A DNA stretch of 64,000 nucleotides from Leptodactylus fallax. Lineage: Eukaryota > Chordata > Amphibia > Anura > Leptodactylidae. The stretch spans positions 3,656,001 through 3,720,000 of the forward strand of contig CAMRHE010000077.1 in NCBI GenBank assembly GCA_947044405.1. Reading direction: 5' to 3'. Position numbers and translations under genes: made by a program. The notes under the pieces are model-generated. The model searched no databases. It worked only from the letters and a program-made list of their open reading frames with translations, and was not told where the DNA came from. This document shows positions 11,925 through 23,463 of this stretch, one piece after another; the stretch's first letter is position 1, and each line of letters opens with the position of its first letter.

Positions 11925-12588
11925 TCTCCTGACACTCTTGAGTGCCTGCTGGATCCTGCTGCTACCTACCACCCAGAGAGTAACCCTCTGTCAATTGGTT
12001 GTACTGTGCTATACGGTGGTTGTGGCCTGTTCACAACCAGTTAAGGTGAGAGTTCAATTTGCTGTACTTACCTCGTATTACCTATCAAACGGTGTTACAC
12101 TATGCACTGCTCGGCGCTGTTGTTTTGTTTTATCTGAAAATCTTGGGGGTTTCTTAACAAAAAGCTAGAGGGTGTCCATTGTCTAAAGCTTCACCGACCT
12201 CTGCATACACATAGATGACCAGCGGTATACAAAAGTGGGGCTCTACAGGGTCAATAGACTTTGATACCAAAGTGTATATATAAGATGTCTGTGATTCTCA
12301 TTCTCCCTCTGTCAAGAAGATTCTGCTGAGTATCACACTGTGCAGGACATACTACACATATATACCGTACAACAGCAAGAGCTACATCTTCTGTACTCCA
12401 TGTACTGTATTTAGAGAAAAAAATAAAGAAATCTATTAAACATCTTAGTCTTATTTCAGATTCCTCTCTGCAAAATTGGGTGACAACCAGTGAGACTACT
12501 AATATAGCTCCCACAGGAGTAGTCACCCCGCTTGAATATCTGGAATTCAGGGGTGCTTATTATTAAGAAGTCTGTGACTGAAATGAAC

Positions 12589-12672
12589 CAGGCCCATACA
12601 CCTTCCATAGCTGTAGGCTGAATGCTGTGCGTAGGCCCATACACCTTCAATAGCGGTAGGATGAATGCTCAT
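12589..12672. repeat. tandem duplication, about 43 bp unit
   Basis: The phrase GGCCCATACACCTTC(C/A)ATAG followed by (C/T)GTAGG(C/A)TGAATGCT occurs twice, starting near 12589 and 12632. It looks like a local duplication in otherwise unassigned sequence between 11925 and 13634. Confidence 0.65.
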
Positions 12673-13631
12673 TTGGCTTATCCTCCTGACTACCCAATGC
12701 ATGTTTTGTCAATAGGTAGAGAGGAGTCAGAATCAAGGGGTGAAATTCAACATCCCCAATCCTTCTTTTCCCTCACATCATATATCTGGGAATCTGGAGA
12801 TCCTCATGCATATAAGATAGCAGCTTTGGACCACTTTTTTCTTACCTGTATGGGGGCCTTTAGACATATCACAACATTTAGCAAAAAAAATTTGACATAT
12901 TCTAGTCACCCTCAGTGACTTCTGCTCCTGGAGAATTTTTTGTTCAAACTCTTCCATAGCACACGGCTACGTGACATGTACGTCAGGTTTCTATACTATA
13001 ACTTATTGCTATTAATACTTCAAAATGGAACAAATTTATGAAAATGGCCCGAGGTAAGATGCCATGTACCCTGCAACAGGTTGCAGACCCCTCTGGCACA
13101 ATGTGGGTTAAGAAGTCTGCTAGAAGGGTTTGTGCATCTTTAATTTTACTGTTAATTATACATTGAGCAATGTTGTGAATCGTGTTCTCCAAACCCAAGC
13201 GCAGAAAAAGAGAGCAGATGCTCATTGCCAGGTTGGATTCGCTGGGGAATTGAACAGAGCATATTGGTTTATAATTAATGTAATTTTGTTGGATTATCTT
13301 TTGTGAAGAAGCTAAAGTAAACAACGTTGCAGTATTGTGACAAAACAGCAAGACGCTAGAAGAGTCTAATATAGGACTACAAGTCTAAAACAATAAGAAG
13401 AACTCATTTTGCAAAGCACCAGCCAATAAAATATACATTATTACTTATCTTGGCCAAGGGATCTTGCTTTCAGGAGCTTTCTGTCTTGGTTATTAACCCT
13501 TCCAAAGCATCAAACTATAAGGCGTGCAATATTACAGTATATCCAAAAATAGTCTCTTGATAACTCTTGATACAGCATTATATAGCCCTTTGCTTAGTTT
13601 ATCTGTGCCTTCTTACACTACATTATAGTTT

Positions 13632-13634
<3 letters not shown>

Positions 13635-13678
<44 letters not shown>
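13635..13678. repeat. (AT)n microsatellite
   Basis: About 22 uninterrupted AT units. Confidence 0.97.
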
Positions 13679-13680
<2 letters not shown>

Positions 13681-13891
13681 TATGTTATCCTGGTTGCTAG
13701 CTCATATCAGAGATAACAATTATTTTTTACACACAACAATCTTTACCAGTCATGACTCAGATATAATTTCCACTTTTCTAACATTGCAGCAACTGTGGAG
13801 GTGCTTGTCCCATTCAAAATGAGGAATTGATCACCCTGGAATTGAGGTTTTTTGCTGCTTACTACACTATATGATCTGCATTTCTGCACAA

Positions 13892-13951
13892 GCTTAAATA
13901 AGCTAAAAATATTATTTTTAAAATAGGCTGGGGGAGGTGAAATATATACTG

Positions 13952-13989
<38 letters not shown>

Positions 13990-14242
13990 TGTATATATAC
14001 TCACCTGTCCCCAGTGCTCCGGTGAAATCCAATCAGCGGCCTCAGGAAGTGATTCTGGGATGTTACAGGTAGTGACATCACTTGTCCTTCGCTGTGGTCG
14101 CTGATTGGCCTCAGTGGTTACGTGTGGCAGGAACTTCCGCCGGAAGACAACAATGGTCCAGCAGGACCGTACCACGCTGGAAGGCTATGGTGCACCAGGA
14201 AAAGATGAGTATGATTTTTTTTTTTCTGTACAATCCCTTTAA
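13892..14242. repeat. TTAA-ended MITE, 'GGGGGAGGTGA' family copy 1
   Basis: The right end reads CAATCCCTTTAA. The interior shows GGCTGGGGGAGGTGA, an AT run at 13956-13990, ACTCACCTGTCCCCAGTGCTCC and CTGATTGGCCTCAG. The same order of blocks recurs at 63631-64000, and the first two blocks recur at 16799-17091. It is non-coding. Confidence 0.7.
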
Positions 14243-14849
14243 ATGGAATCCCTCAATCCAGGGTATCATAACAGCCACATGGGCTATCACTATGATACTG
14301 TATATGCCCTTCTGAGGAATAAGTCAATAGGAATATAGTCTTGTATATCAGTTGTTGCTGACAGGGAAGAGCCCAGTGACGTGAGTAAGAAAGAAGCACA
14401 GATACAACCTGCTATAGGAAAAAGTAAGATTTCCAGCATTTTATAGCACTTTTCTAATTCTTCAGCTGGTTCTAGCATAGTGTAGAAAAGAATAAAGCTT
14501 TGGTGAGAGACATATTACTGTAAAGCTTGTTTCTGATTCTCATTCATTTGTCCTCCTCCTCCTTTCCTCTCTACAGACTTCTATGGACTGCAACCTGTCT
14601 TCAGTGTAGACAGATCTCTCACTGAACTGAGCAGTTTACCAGGCAGGAGAGGAGCTGAGAGGAGACAGAAGAATTTCACTCTGATAAGATATATTACAAA
14701 GTTTCTTATGTTCATCTGAACTATTCATTTATAATAAAAAATGGAAAACAAAGTTCCTGGTAAATTTCAATCACTATTGTAGGTTGGCAAAGGAAAAGTG
14801 TTTCCTTTTAAGCATGTGCTCAATAATTCCACTAATACAGATATTATAA
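14243..14849. other. unassigned sequence
   Basis: No coding signature or terminal repeat was seen. Confidence 0.4.
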
Positions 14850-16255
14850 CACTGCGCAACAATGATTTTGCTACTGAGAAAAAAACATGTGATTTATGCT
14901 AAAATGAGCGCGCTGATTCCAAATATGAACTGGGAATTTGCTTGACACGTCTAGATTTTAAGTTATACATGCAAAGCTATTTAGTTATAATATTAATGCA
15001 TTATATCCAATGGACATGCGCAGACCTGTCCGGACGCACTCAGGCTGATGTCTGCAGTATGTATATAAGGCAAGCTGGACAGTTTTCGATAAAGTGATCT
15101 GTTACAGCGCTATCAGTTTTGAAACTTAAAATGGATGAACGCGAATGTGTTAATGATCCAGACAGTTTCTGCTACATATGTGGCAAATACACTACTTATG
15201 ATCAGCTCAAGAATCTGACAAAGCATGTGTCTTGCTTACAACTATTACTTTGACTGTCAAATTGGAGATCAAGATAAAAGCTCATTACAAAATGAGACAG
15301 TGGCCTCTCAGAGTCGAGCACACAGTTGGTCAGTACAATGTACAACACAAATCACTGGTCGATCCACTTCAAGTTTATCTTCCACCACTTCACATTAAAC
15401 TTGGTTTAATGAAAAATTTTGTAAATGCACTTGATCGTGATGGAAATGGTTTCCAGTATTTGAAGGAGAAGTTTAGCACACTGAAAACTAAGGCTAAAGT
15501 AAAGGCCGGAATTTTTATTGGCCCCAAAATCAACAAACTAATGCATGATGACACATTCAGAACAAAACTAAACCCTCTGGAACTTGCAGCTTGGGATGCA
15601 TTTGTGCTAGTAGTGCAGAACTTTCTTGGGAACAGGCAAGCAGAAAACTATGCTGAATTAGTAGACAACATGCTTACAGCATATGAACAACTTGGCTACA
15701 GAATGTCATTGAAAATGCATTTCTTACATTCCCATCTTGACTATTTCCCACTCAATTTAGGACACGTAAGTGACGAACATGGAGAGAGGTTCCATAAAGA
15801 TATTTCTACAATGGAGAAAAGATATGAAGGCTGCTGGAATCCCAACCTGATGGGGGACTACTGCTGGTTTTTGCAACGGGAAAATATGACCGTTCACAAA
15901 CGCAAAAGCAGATGCCTGAAGCACTTTTAACAGTACTGGGCCTTGCTCAAGCAAGACTTTTAAACTGAAAAACGAGACTTTTTGAAATTTTGTTACTCCA
16001 TTACATTTTCATACACTTTTTACTACGAATACATTGATGTAGATCAGGTCATTGTTGGAGTAAAACTCGTTCTGCTCAAAATTATTCAATGCTTTCCAAG
16101 TGCTTAATTCATTTAGGCATACTTATGCATAGCAAAATTTCCTGACGTGTTACAACAATACTCACTTCGGATTTAGAATCCGCACACTCGATTTAGTATA
16201 GGACAAATGGTTTTTGCCCAGTAGCATACGAAAAGTTTTTTTTTGTTGTGTGGTG
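14850..16255 (+). mobile_element. DNA transposon with CAC...GTG ends (CMC/Chapaev-like?)
   Basis: Inverted terminal repeats of at least 100 bp lie at 14850-14951 and 16144-16255. They align through CACTGCGCAACAA versus CACCACACAACAA, GCTACTGAG versus GCTACTGGG, and GACACGTC versus AACACGTC, with about 70-75% match by eye and weaker similarity further inward. A TAA trinucleotide flanks each side (14847-14849 and 16256-16258). CAC termini with a 3-bp duplication suggest the CACTA/Mirage/Chapaev group, but that is inference from the ends only. The element encloses one broken gene on the plus strand. About 1.4 kb is too short for the whole gene, so this is an internally deleted copy. Confidence 0.78.
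15131..15930 (+). pseudogene. transposon-borne gene of an uncharacterised metazoan family, deleted and frameshifted
   Basis: The gene starts at ATG 15131 with MDERECVNDPDSFCYICGK, a Cys-x2-Cys zinc-finger-like N-terminus. That frame stops at TGA 15251-15253. The next recognisable piece, FDCQIGDQDKS, is in another frame from about 15249. The rest (frame from 15232 to the TAA at 15928) is well preserved, with VGQYNVQHKSLVDP, LPPLHIKLGLMKNF, NFLGNRQAENY, LHSHLDYFP and HVSDEHGERFH. I know these motifs from uncharacterised proteins scattered through invertebrate and some vertebrate genomes, usually 500 residues or more. Comparison with that memory suggests that about 200 or more codons between the GDQDK segment and the VGQYNVQH segment are missing. 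The inverted repeats around it argue that it is a transposon protein, perhaps the transposase. No catalytic residue can be named from this copy. Confidence 0.72.
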
Positions 16256-16575
16256 TAATAGGCATGTAACCAGTTATTAGGAGTCAATGATGAATAAAAC
16301 AGGTCCCCATGAAGTGTGCGCAGCAATATTAAAATGGAAGTTGTGGGAAAATTATAACATGGTTTAACAATATACTGAAACAGTTTGGGGATTTTCTGCT
16401 GTTTCCATAAGTTGTGAGATGCAGAAACAAAGATGCAGAATGAATTTAGTATAATGCACAGCTTAAAGAGGCTTTTTTGAGACTTGGAAAACTACTTTAC
16501 CTCTAAAAAACAAAGATATCTTTTAGGGGAAATAATTCTCCGTGTAGACATCAATTTAAAGGCAAGTACACTTTT
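16256..16575. other. unassigned sequence
   Basis: No gene or repeat structure was recognised. Confidence 0.4.
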
Positions 16576-16577
16576 AG

Positions 16578-16799
16578 GCTGAGGCCCCACATTGCAGAAA
16601 CACAGCTTTTCTTGTTGAGGATTTTGTTGAGTTTTTTTGAGCCAAAGCCAAGAATGGCTACAAGAGGAATGGGAAATATATAGGAAGCTCGTATACTTCT
16701 ACCTTCTGATCAATCCACTCCTGGCTTTGGCTAAAAAAAAAAAAAGTAACAAAATCTGTAACAAAAATGCTGCGTTTCCGCAACGTGGGGCCTTAGCCT
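16578..16799. mobile_element. Harbinger-like MITE, family A copy 2
   Basis: The ends GGCTGAGGCCCCACATTGCAG and, reverse-complemented, GGCTAAGGCCCCACGTTGCGG match copy 1 at 10380-10592. Both sides carry TTA. The inner blocks GAGCCAAAGCCAAGAATGGCTA and ATATAGGAAG are shared with copy 1. It abuts the TTAA of the next MITE. Confidence 0.8.
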
Positions 16800-17091
16800 T
16801 AAAGGCGTTGTTCAGGATAACCACTTTTTTAATATGAGGCTGGGGAAGGCAAAAAAAACCAAAAAACATACTCACCTGTCCCTGGCGCTCCAGTGTCTCC
16901 CAGCGCAGTTGGGTCCTGCTGCTCCAGTGTTTTATCCCGGCAGGACTGGACCACACTGACAGACACCATAGCACAGGTAAAAATATTTTTTTTTATCTTT
17001 TTTTTTTTTTTTTTTACCTTTTATGACATCATATTTTTTACCTTTTATGACCTCATATTAAAAAAATGATTATCCCAGACAACCCCTTTAC
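16799..17091. repeat. TTAA-ended MITE, 'GGGGGAGGTGA' family copy 2
   Basis: The left end TTAAAGGCGTTGTTCAGGATA pairs with the right end, which reads TAAAGGGGTTGTCTGGGATAA when reverse-complemented. Both arms then continue through TTTTTTAATATGAGG. The interior has ACTCACCTGTCCCTGGCGCTCC. The left TTAA is intact and the right one is TTAC. Confidence 0.8.
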
Positions 17092-17132
17092 TGGTTTTTC
17101 CAGCAAACTGTATAGAATTTACATTTTTTTTT

Positions 17133-17416
17133 CTAATCTTAGTGGTGACAGTCTTTTGTTTCGACAGGTTGACAATGGATACAACCATGAATGAAGGAAT
17201 TTTCTATGGCCTAGAAGTTGTCAGAAATCCAGCTATGATTTCATTATTGTCAGGTTGTCTTCTTGAACATGTAGTGTCCCTGCCTGATAACCTGTCCATA
17301 CTATGGAAATAATGGCTGGGTTTCTTACATGTCCCAGGCCATAGAAAGTTCCTGCATTAATGGTTGCATCCATCTATTGGCAACTGATCAAAACAAAAGA
17401 TGTCACCACTAAGATG
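17133..17416. repeat. palindromic MITE, 280 bp
   Basis: The arms at 17133-17215 and 17335-17416 are inverted copies sharing ATCTTAGTGGTGACA, CTTTTGTTT, GGTTGCATCCAT-type and TTCTATGGCCT blocks, with about 85% match by eye. It is non-coding. The target duplication is not clear. Confidence 0.75.
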
Positions 17417-18097
17417 GTTGAAGAAAATCTCTAAAACGCTGTAAAATTTTTAATTATTTAAATGTTCAAAAATGTTAAACTTTTAATAGTCTATGCATTT
17501 AAATATGGTTATGTTTGTGGGAAAACCTTTTTAAGACAATGCAAAAGAAATATGCAAAGAAGGCAGAGAACTGTCACTCTAGTGTCACCTATAGTTTATA
17601 ACCTTGTAAATTTTATGAGCCTTGAAAAGTGCCTGGGCTACACCAGAGATACCTCAATATATGCAAAAGTAGAATTTTTATTTTACAGCTGGATATAGTT
17701 TTGTATTGTTACATAGAAACAAAAAAAAATCTTCTTGAGTTGTAGATACAGTGCACTGCTTGTACATAGTGACCATTGTGACAGACTCATATTCTCAATG
17801 ACTCATTCACTGTAACCATGTCTTCCATACTACTTTAAAAGGTCTCATATATATCTTTTTGTCTGACCACATAATTTCAAAGCAACCGATTAGTTTTCCA
17901 TTTGGAAGCAACCCAGAGACATGTAGAAGTCAAAATACAGTAAAACGCCTACAGTTATTTTCCTGTATCGAGAGATGATTAAGATATGGTCCAAGCAATA
18001 GTTTACTGGGTTAGCAGTACAAACAAGAACATATCCAAAAATAGTTCACTGAAAAGTTGTTTTATGTCAATGGCACCTGAAATTGTGCTAGTGTAGT
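17417..18097. other. unassigned AT-rich sequence
   Basis: The frame at 17462-17698 has no motif. Nothing else was seen. Confidence 0.4.
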
Positions 18098-19345
18098 CCC
18101 CTAATGACCTTATATATTTATGTGCCCTTATATAAATGATCCCAGTTATATTCATAAAGCCCTCTAAAGACCCCTTTTATAAATAATGCCTGTGATGATT
18201 CTGCTTAAGTGTTTCCATAACTCAGCTATATTTTGGTCTCTGGGTATAGGATCTCCCTTCTTGCTTGCACTCATTCATACTGTGCGCAGCTATAAGCCTA
18301 GGTGCATATTGGCAGTAGCGGCCAGGCTGGAACAATAGGGCTCCATTGTATTCCTATACAGCCCTGGCTGATCAAACAAAAGTGCATTGTTCAAGCCTGG
18401 GCTGTTGATCAGATATGACTGATAACAGTGTATCAATTCACTTTGTCTCAGCTCTATACAAAAGATCTGGATTTGATTGAATTAACTCATCAGACGTACT
18501 GTCGCCGGTGACCTCATTCGGGGAGGTGGCATAAAGGGTATAAAAGATGAGGTAAGAGGTCTGTGGGAGGAGACTATCACTTGGAGATCATGCTATGAAG
18601 ACTGTGCTGAGATAATGCTATGGAGATTATGCCACAGAGTTGTTACAGACAGACCATGAGGAGAGGCTGCTGTGATGAGATTCTGTTGAGACTACTGGAC
18701 TAATGCTGAGATTCCTGTGAAAAGCATGCAGGCTGGATTATTGTTTTAATGCCACATGCTAAAAAGCCTCCACTGGTGACTCACACATGCCATGTGTGAG
18801 TATTGGACTATAGAACCACATCAAGGACATGTGTGGTAAAGTAATCATTTCACCTTTATTCCCTTTTATTTTAATTGCACTGTATCTTGTAACTAGTAAC
18901 TGTTAATGCTTGTATATATCTGCATATCTGTTCTGAACTGCATGTGTTAGATGTTAATACCGACCCATTTAGGGGTTAATAAATATATAAAATTTAGAAA
19001 GCTTGTCTTGTATTTATCTTGTGGACCCAACATTCACTGGAGGTGAGTGTGGTTTTTATATGAAAGAGGACTCAGGGTGTGGCCAAAGCGGTTTGGCGCA
19101 CGGAGGATCTTTCACAATGCCCCTCATATTCTTTAAACCCCTTTATATTAGTGATCTCCCCCTATAGTCATAATGCCTGTACTGACCCCTTATACAAATA
19201 ATGTCCCTTATATTCTTTAAGCCCCCTTATATAAGTGATCTCCCCCTATAGTCATCATTCTCTCAATGACCTCTTATATAAATAATGCCCCTTATATTCT
19301 TTATGCACCTTGTATAAATGATTTCCCCCTATAGTCATAATGCAC
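18098..19345. repeat. degenerate tandem repeat, about 84-bp unit, split by a solo LTR
   Basis: Units built on CCCTTATATTCTTTAAGCCC, GATCTCCCCCTATAGTCATAATG and CCTTATATAAATAATG recur about three times at 19117-19345 and in part at 18098-18190. The LTR at 18191-19116 interrupts the array within the word AATGCC. Confidence 0.75.
18191..19116 (+). mobile_element. solo LTR, 926 bp
   Basis: It begins TGTGATGATTCTGC and ends GGATCTTTCACA, the TG...CA form of an LTR. It is flanked by perfect 5-bp duplications ATGCC at 18186-18190 and 19117-19121. Joining the flanks gives ATAAATAATGCCCCTCATATTC, which matches the neighbouring tandem unit, so the empty site is predicted exactly. A TATAAAA box lies at 18540-18546 and AATAAA at 18978-18983, placing U3-R-U5 on the plus strand. 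No primer site, polypurine tract or coding frame is attached, as expected after LTR-LTR recombination. The parent family (gypsy or ERV) is not identifiable from this. Confidence 0.85.
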
Positions 19346-20763
19346 CCTAACAACCCCTTTATGTCACATATATATAAGAAGACCCACAAGTGCCCTAAAG
19401 AAAAAGAAAAAAAAAGAAAAGTTATACTCACCTGCCTGTGATTCCTTGTTGCATGGAGCCGCCAATGCCTCCATCTCTCCTCTTGTTTACAAGGCGCCAT
19501 GCTGGAAGCGCAATGCTATGATGTCATTTTGTCTGTCTGTGCTGCGAAGAAGACACCTTGTCTGTGATCTCATTGCCTTGTAAGCTACCAGGCATGAAGT
19601 GGCTTGTGGTTTACAGAGTGGCAGAGCAGGAAGCCGAAGTCTTTATGCTCTACCATGCATTTCAACTGTCTGTATATAATTGCTAGTACTTGTGTTTATG
19701 GCGGCCCTGCAGAGTCCATAAAGTACTATATGTGATTTAATGTTCCAAATAGACCTGACAGATTACCTTTACAGTAAATGTCTGAGGGAAATTGCATTGT
19801 GAGCCTGGACTGATGTGAATGATGATAATCTCTATACAGCTCTGTTAATATGCTGGTGCTATATAAGGAGAGAAATAAATACGTGTTACTGCACTTTTCA
19901 TCTTTCTCATGAAGACACGATGTGAAAAGTTTCTTCATAGATTGCAATGGAAATACCACATTCAGGATGGATTAAAGATGTATAACTATTATAAGATTTC
20001 ACACAGAAATAGCATTAGTAAAACTAACTTCAAGCACATGACTATTAGGGATTTATAGCACCAACATGTTCCCATCATTCTGCCACGTCTCTCAGCCAGG
20101 CTCACAGACACTAACTATTTCCAAAGTGTTTTGTTCAATGTCAGCTTCCCTTTTACTACAGAGGTCGGGTGGAAATTTGTTCCAATCTAATCTAATAAAG
20201 GACAAATGTTTACCGAAAATGTCATCAAGTCAGAATTATTATTTGGTTTTATTTATTTGCTGCAAAGGGATTCCCAAACAGGCACAGGCTGATTATATAA
20301 AAAGGGAAAAAAATATCTTAGAGCGAGACATTTCTATTGTTTACCGGATGTAAAATCAAGAGAGCGACTTTTTTTTTTTACCCGCACTCCCAGGGATTCA
20401 CAGCTGAAACTGTTTAATTATATACACAGACAGAAACACATAGTCCTACGGACATATCCACACGTATGTCATATATACAGTATACCCTTGTATTCTATCT
20501 GCACTGTAGTCTATACAATGAACTTTGTACTCTGGACACATAGATTAATTGAAACAATGCTGAGGTCACTTTTCACTTAAACAAAGAATAGAAATTATAA
20601 TATCCACTATATATGAGACTGCAGGAAGGGAGAACGCCCTTTGTAATATGACATAAGTAAAGCTGTGGACATTTTTTAATAGCTTTTCACCAGAAAATAA
20701 AATAATATACTTGAGTCTAATTCCTTAGAATAGGATCTTAGGATAGGTCATCAATTAAAAATC
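19346..20763. other. mostly unassigned; MITE fragment at 19380-19500
   Basis: The part around 19420-19500 contains ACTCACCTGCCTGTGATTCC and GGCGCCATGCTGGAAG, a diverged member of the 'ACTCACCTGTCCC' MITE group. The remainder shows no gene or clear repeat. Confidence 0.4.
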
Positions 20764-21107
20764 TTAACAAGTACCTTTCACGTCCTCATCAATGGGCAGT
20801 ATTATATAGCGCTAGAAAGCCCACAGTTCGCTGAAGTTGGCTTTCTCGGTATGTGACCCGGTGCTGGAGATATCGGTGCCGAAATTAACAGCATAAGTCT
20901 ATGGAAGAGTACTGTCAGGGGGCGTTCTTCACAGCCCAGCGGTGATGCTAGGCTGTAAGGCCTGCCCTTCTGACAGTGGGGAGATACTGGTGCCGAAATT
21001 AACAGCACCGACATGTCCTGTGCCGGGGGAAAGTCCACAGTGCACTGTCGGCTTTTTAGCGGTATATAATACTGCACATCTCTGAGGACGTGAAAGGTCC
21101 TCTTTAA
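20764..21107. repeat. TTAA-ended palindromic MITE, 344 bp
   Basis: TTAA sits at both ends (20764-20767 and 21104-21107). The left arm (TACCTTTCACGTCCTC, GCAGTATTATATAGCGCTA) pairs with the right arm, which reads GACCTTTCACGTCCTC and GCAGTATTATATACCGCTA when reverse-complemented. An internal direct repeat GGTGCCGAAATTAACAGC occurs at about 20874 and 20990. Confidence 0.85.
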
Positions 21108-22655
21108 GGGGTCTGACACGCGATAATTTAAAGAGGATGCAATATTTGCATGATCGCTGCAGCCTCTTCAGTACTTATCAAGCACATAGTCATAGATTTG
21201 TACAATGCCAGTTCTTGGTATCACAGTTCAGCCAATTCACTTATTTGGGACTGAACTGCGATCAGGCCATGTGACCAATGAACGTGATGTCACATGACTT
21301 GTAAAGCGGAAGCGGTTTTCAAGGAGCTGTACTGCCACTTCAAACAGCTGATCTGCAGGAGTCCAGGGTGTTATAACCCCACAGAACTTCAATTGATGAC
21401 CGCCAAAATCAGTTCTAAACCATTATATGTTGTTGTAGTAGCCATTAATAACATAGAGAATATATCAATTATTGTGCCAAAATGCAATCTTGCTGTCGAG
21501 AAAATCAGCTTTTTAATTCATATGCAAAGGACCTGTTGCTGTACCTGAAGCATGGTTGTGCTTGCCAAAACGGCAGTTTTTGCCTATGGTCATCACGCTT
21601 ATATAAAGATTGACTGGTCCCAAAGTGAGACATCCACAGGCAAAAATGGATGCTGAGACATATTCACCCAACACCCCTGATGCACCAAACCTCAAGGGGC
21701 ACACTATTTAAAACGTCTGTTCCTTGAGCTTAGCAAGAAGGAGTTGAAGAGCTTGCTTGAGGATCAGTGACTGCTTGGAGGTTAATACAAAAGGCCTGAA
21801 TAGCTTGGGAAGAAGGAAACTTACACTTAGACATCAACTGGTTCTTGCCACTGGGGCACCACCAGTTCATCCCCATTCCCCCAGAGAACTGTCTGTTGGT
21901 CCTACCTGCACAACTGTCTACTGTACAGCTGTTTGTATCAACCTCTCTACAGCTGTGAAGACCTGAATGCAGTAAAGAACTCTAATGAACTCTACAACAA
22001 CGTTCCCAGTATACAAAGTGTGTTCCTTCTTCCATAGGTGGAAAGCTCTCTTAGCCGACCTGTAAGGAGCTTTGTGGCTGGATTGCTGCTGCTTGAGGAG
22101 TGACTGGACATATAACATGCTGGCTGCTGAAGATCGCAGTGTTGACCATATCCAAGTAGGCGCCACCAGTAACTGTTGCATCCCTGCCCACCATTTTTCA
22201 AGTTAGAAGAAACCAATGAGAGTGATATGGAGTTATGTGGAAAAGTAGTCCTTAACAATTTCACACAAATGTTATTCTCCATTACATGAAATAATGTTGC
22301 AATTAAGTGCCATTGTACCTACTGCTGGTATGAAGACTACAAATATAAATTAATTTACATGACCTCATATGACACAGGATAGGATTGTTTTCTTTCTAAA
22401 TGGCTCACTTTTCATTACATAACCTCGAATGAGCAAAACTACTAGAATATAAAGCATAGAGGCTTGATAAGAAGCTATAGGATCCACAATATAAACTGGT
22501 ATGAAAGGATGGACAGCACTCCAAGTACTTGTAATTGAGCTAGCTTGGAAGGTTTATTAGCAGAATGCACATTTCATGTTAGAACAGGTTGTATTGACCA
22601 CAATATATAATATCATACAAGGTTGAGAAAACTTACTTTAGTAATTCAAGAGCCA
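21108..22655. other. mostly unassigned; fragment related to the 9.7-10.7 kb foldback
   Basis: 21240-21400 shares ACCAATGAACGTGATGTCA and CTTCAAACAGCTGAT-like blocks with 10090-10190. From 21400 to 22655 no gene or ordered repeat was recognised. Confidence 0.4.
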
Positions 22656-22659
22656 AGAG

Positions 22660-22697
22660 CAATGTTTCGGACTGCGAAAGCCCTTCCTCAGGCAAAT
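22660..22697 (-). ncRNA. hammerhead-ribozyme-like remnant
   Basis: Read on the minus strand: CTGAGGA (22691-22685), a potential stem II with arms GGGCT and AGTCC around TTCGC, then GAAAC (22668-22664). These are the two conserved strands of a hammerhead core in the right order and spacing. The expected cleavage triplet and a closed stem I are not evident, so it is probably a dead copy from a Penelope-like or related retroelement. Confidence 0.4.
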
Positions 22698-22796
22698 AGA
22701 ATACTGAGGTGTGAAGGCTGCCGTGCATGTAGAAAAATTGTTTGTCGAAAGGGTCCAGGAGCAATGATCCTGATGAGGAACCCAGAGGTGGAGGAG

Positions 22797-22876
22797 AGTT
22801 GAGCACCTTCCCACGGTGAGCTCAGTACGACAGTGGCACTGCCGTCCAGAGCTTGCTGTGGGAAGGTGCTCAACTC
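22797..22876. repeat. hairpin with about 36-bp arms
   Basis: AGTTGAGCACCTTCCCAC (from 22797) faces its inverted copy GTGGGAAGGTGCTCAACT (ending about 22876), with further pairing inward and a very short loop. Confidence 0.75.
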
Positions 22877-23063
22877 CCAACATATATGTAATCAAGATTT
22901 CCCAAAAAGCTTCCATTGCTGCCTATATACTTCTGCTTCATACACACAGGGGGGATTTAGAAATCCCTGCATGCCTGAATTCTGGCATCATATCACACAA
23001 AATAGACATATGCAACTTTTTGAGCTTATTTGTACAACGTTTTGTGACCACACTTTACAAAAG

Positions 23064-23458
23064 TGTGGAGGATGACTCAGCTTATGTATCCTCCATTTTT
23101 GATTTCACTGCCATGTGGACCATGCCTGTAGCCATTTTACATTCCTCTTTTGTCTAGAGAGCTCATCCCCCCACCACATGGCTTAAGGGGATGAGCCCCT
23201 CTCTTGTTTCTTATCCAATAGCCATGTGCCAGAACTATTTTTACAACTTTGCCACCAATCATGTTATGTTAATTACAGTAACCTGACCTGTGCTTTGTCT
23301 ACACTGTATATATATACCTTTTTCCCTCCATTAAAGCAGAACCCACTATATACACACAATAGCTGTGCATATGTGTCTGTCTCTCCGAGTTAACTCATAC
23401 ATCAACTTTATGAATTTGGATTTCAATACGGCGATACTTAGAGCGGATTGCGCTCACA
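23064..23458 (+). repeat. 5' LTR of the provirus
   Basis: It begins TGTGGAGGATGACTC and ends GCGCTCACA. A TATATATATA promoter element lies at 23307-23316 and a likely polyadenylation signal ATTAAA at 23330-23335. The pair is 395 bp in both copies. Confidence 0.95.
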
Positions 23459-23463
23459 GAAAT

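Noticed and set aside
12983..13351. 122-codon minus-strand frame
   Set aside because: Composition is acceptable, but I found no motif, homologue or neighbouring exon. Left as chance.
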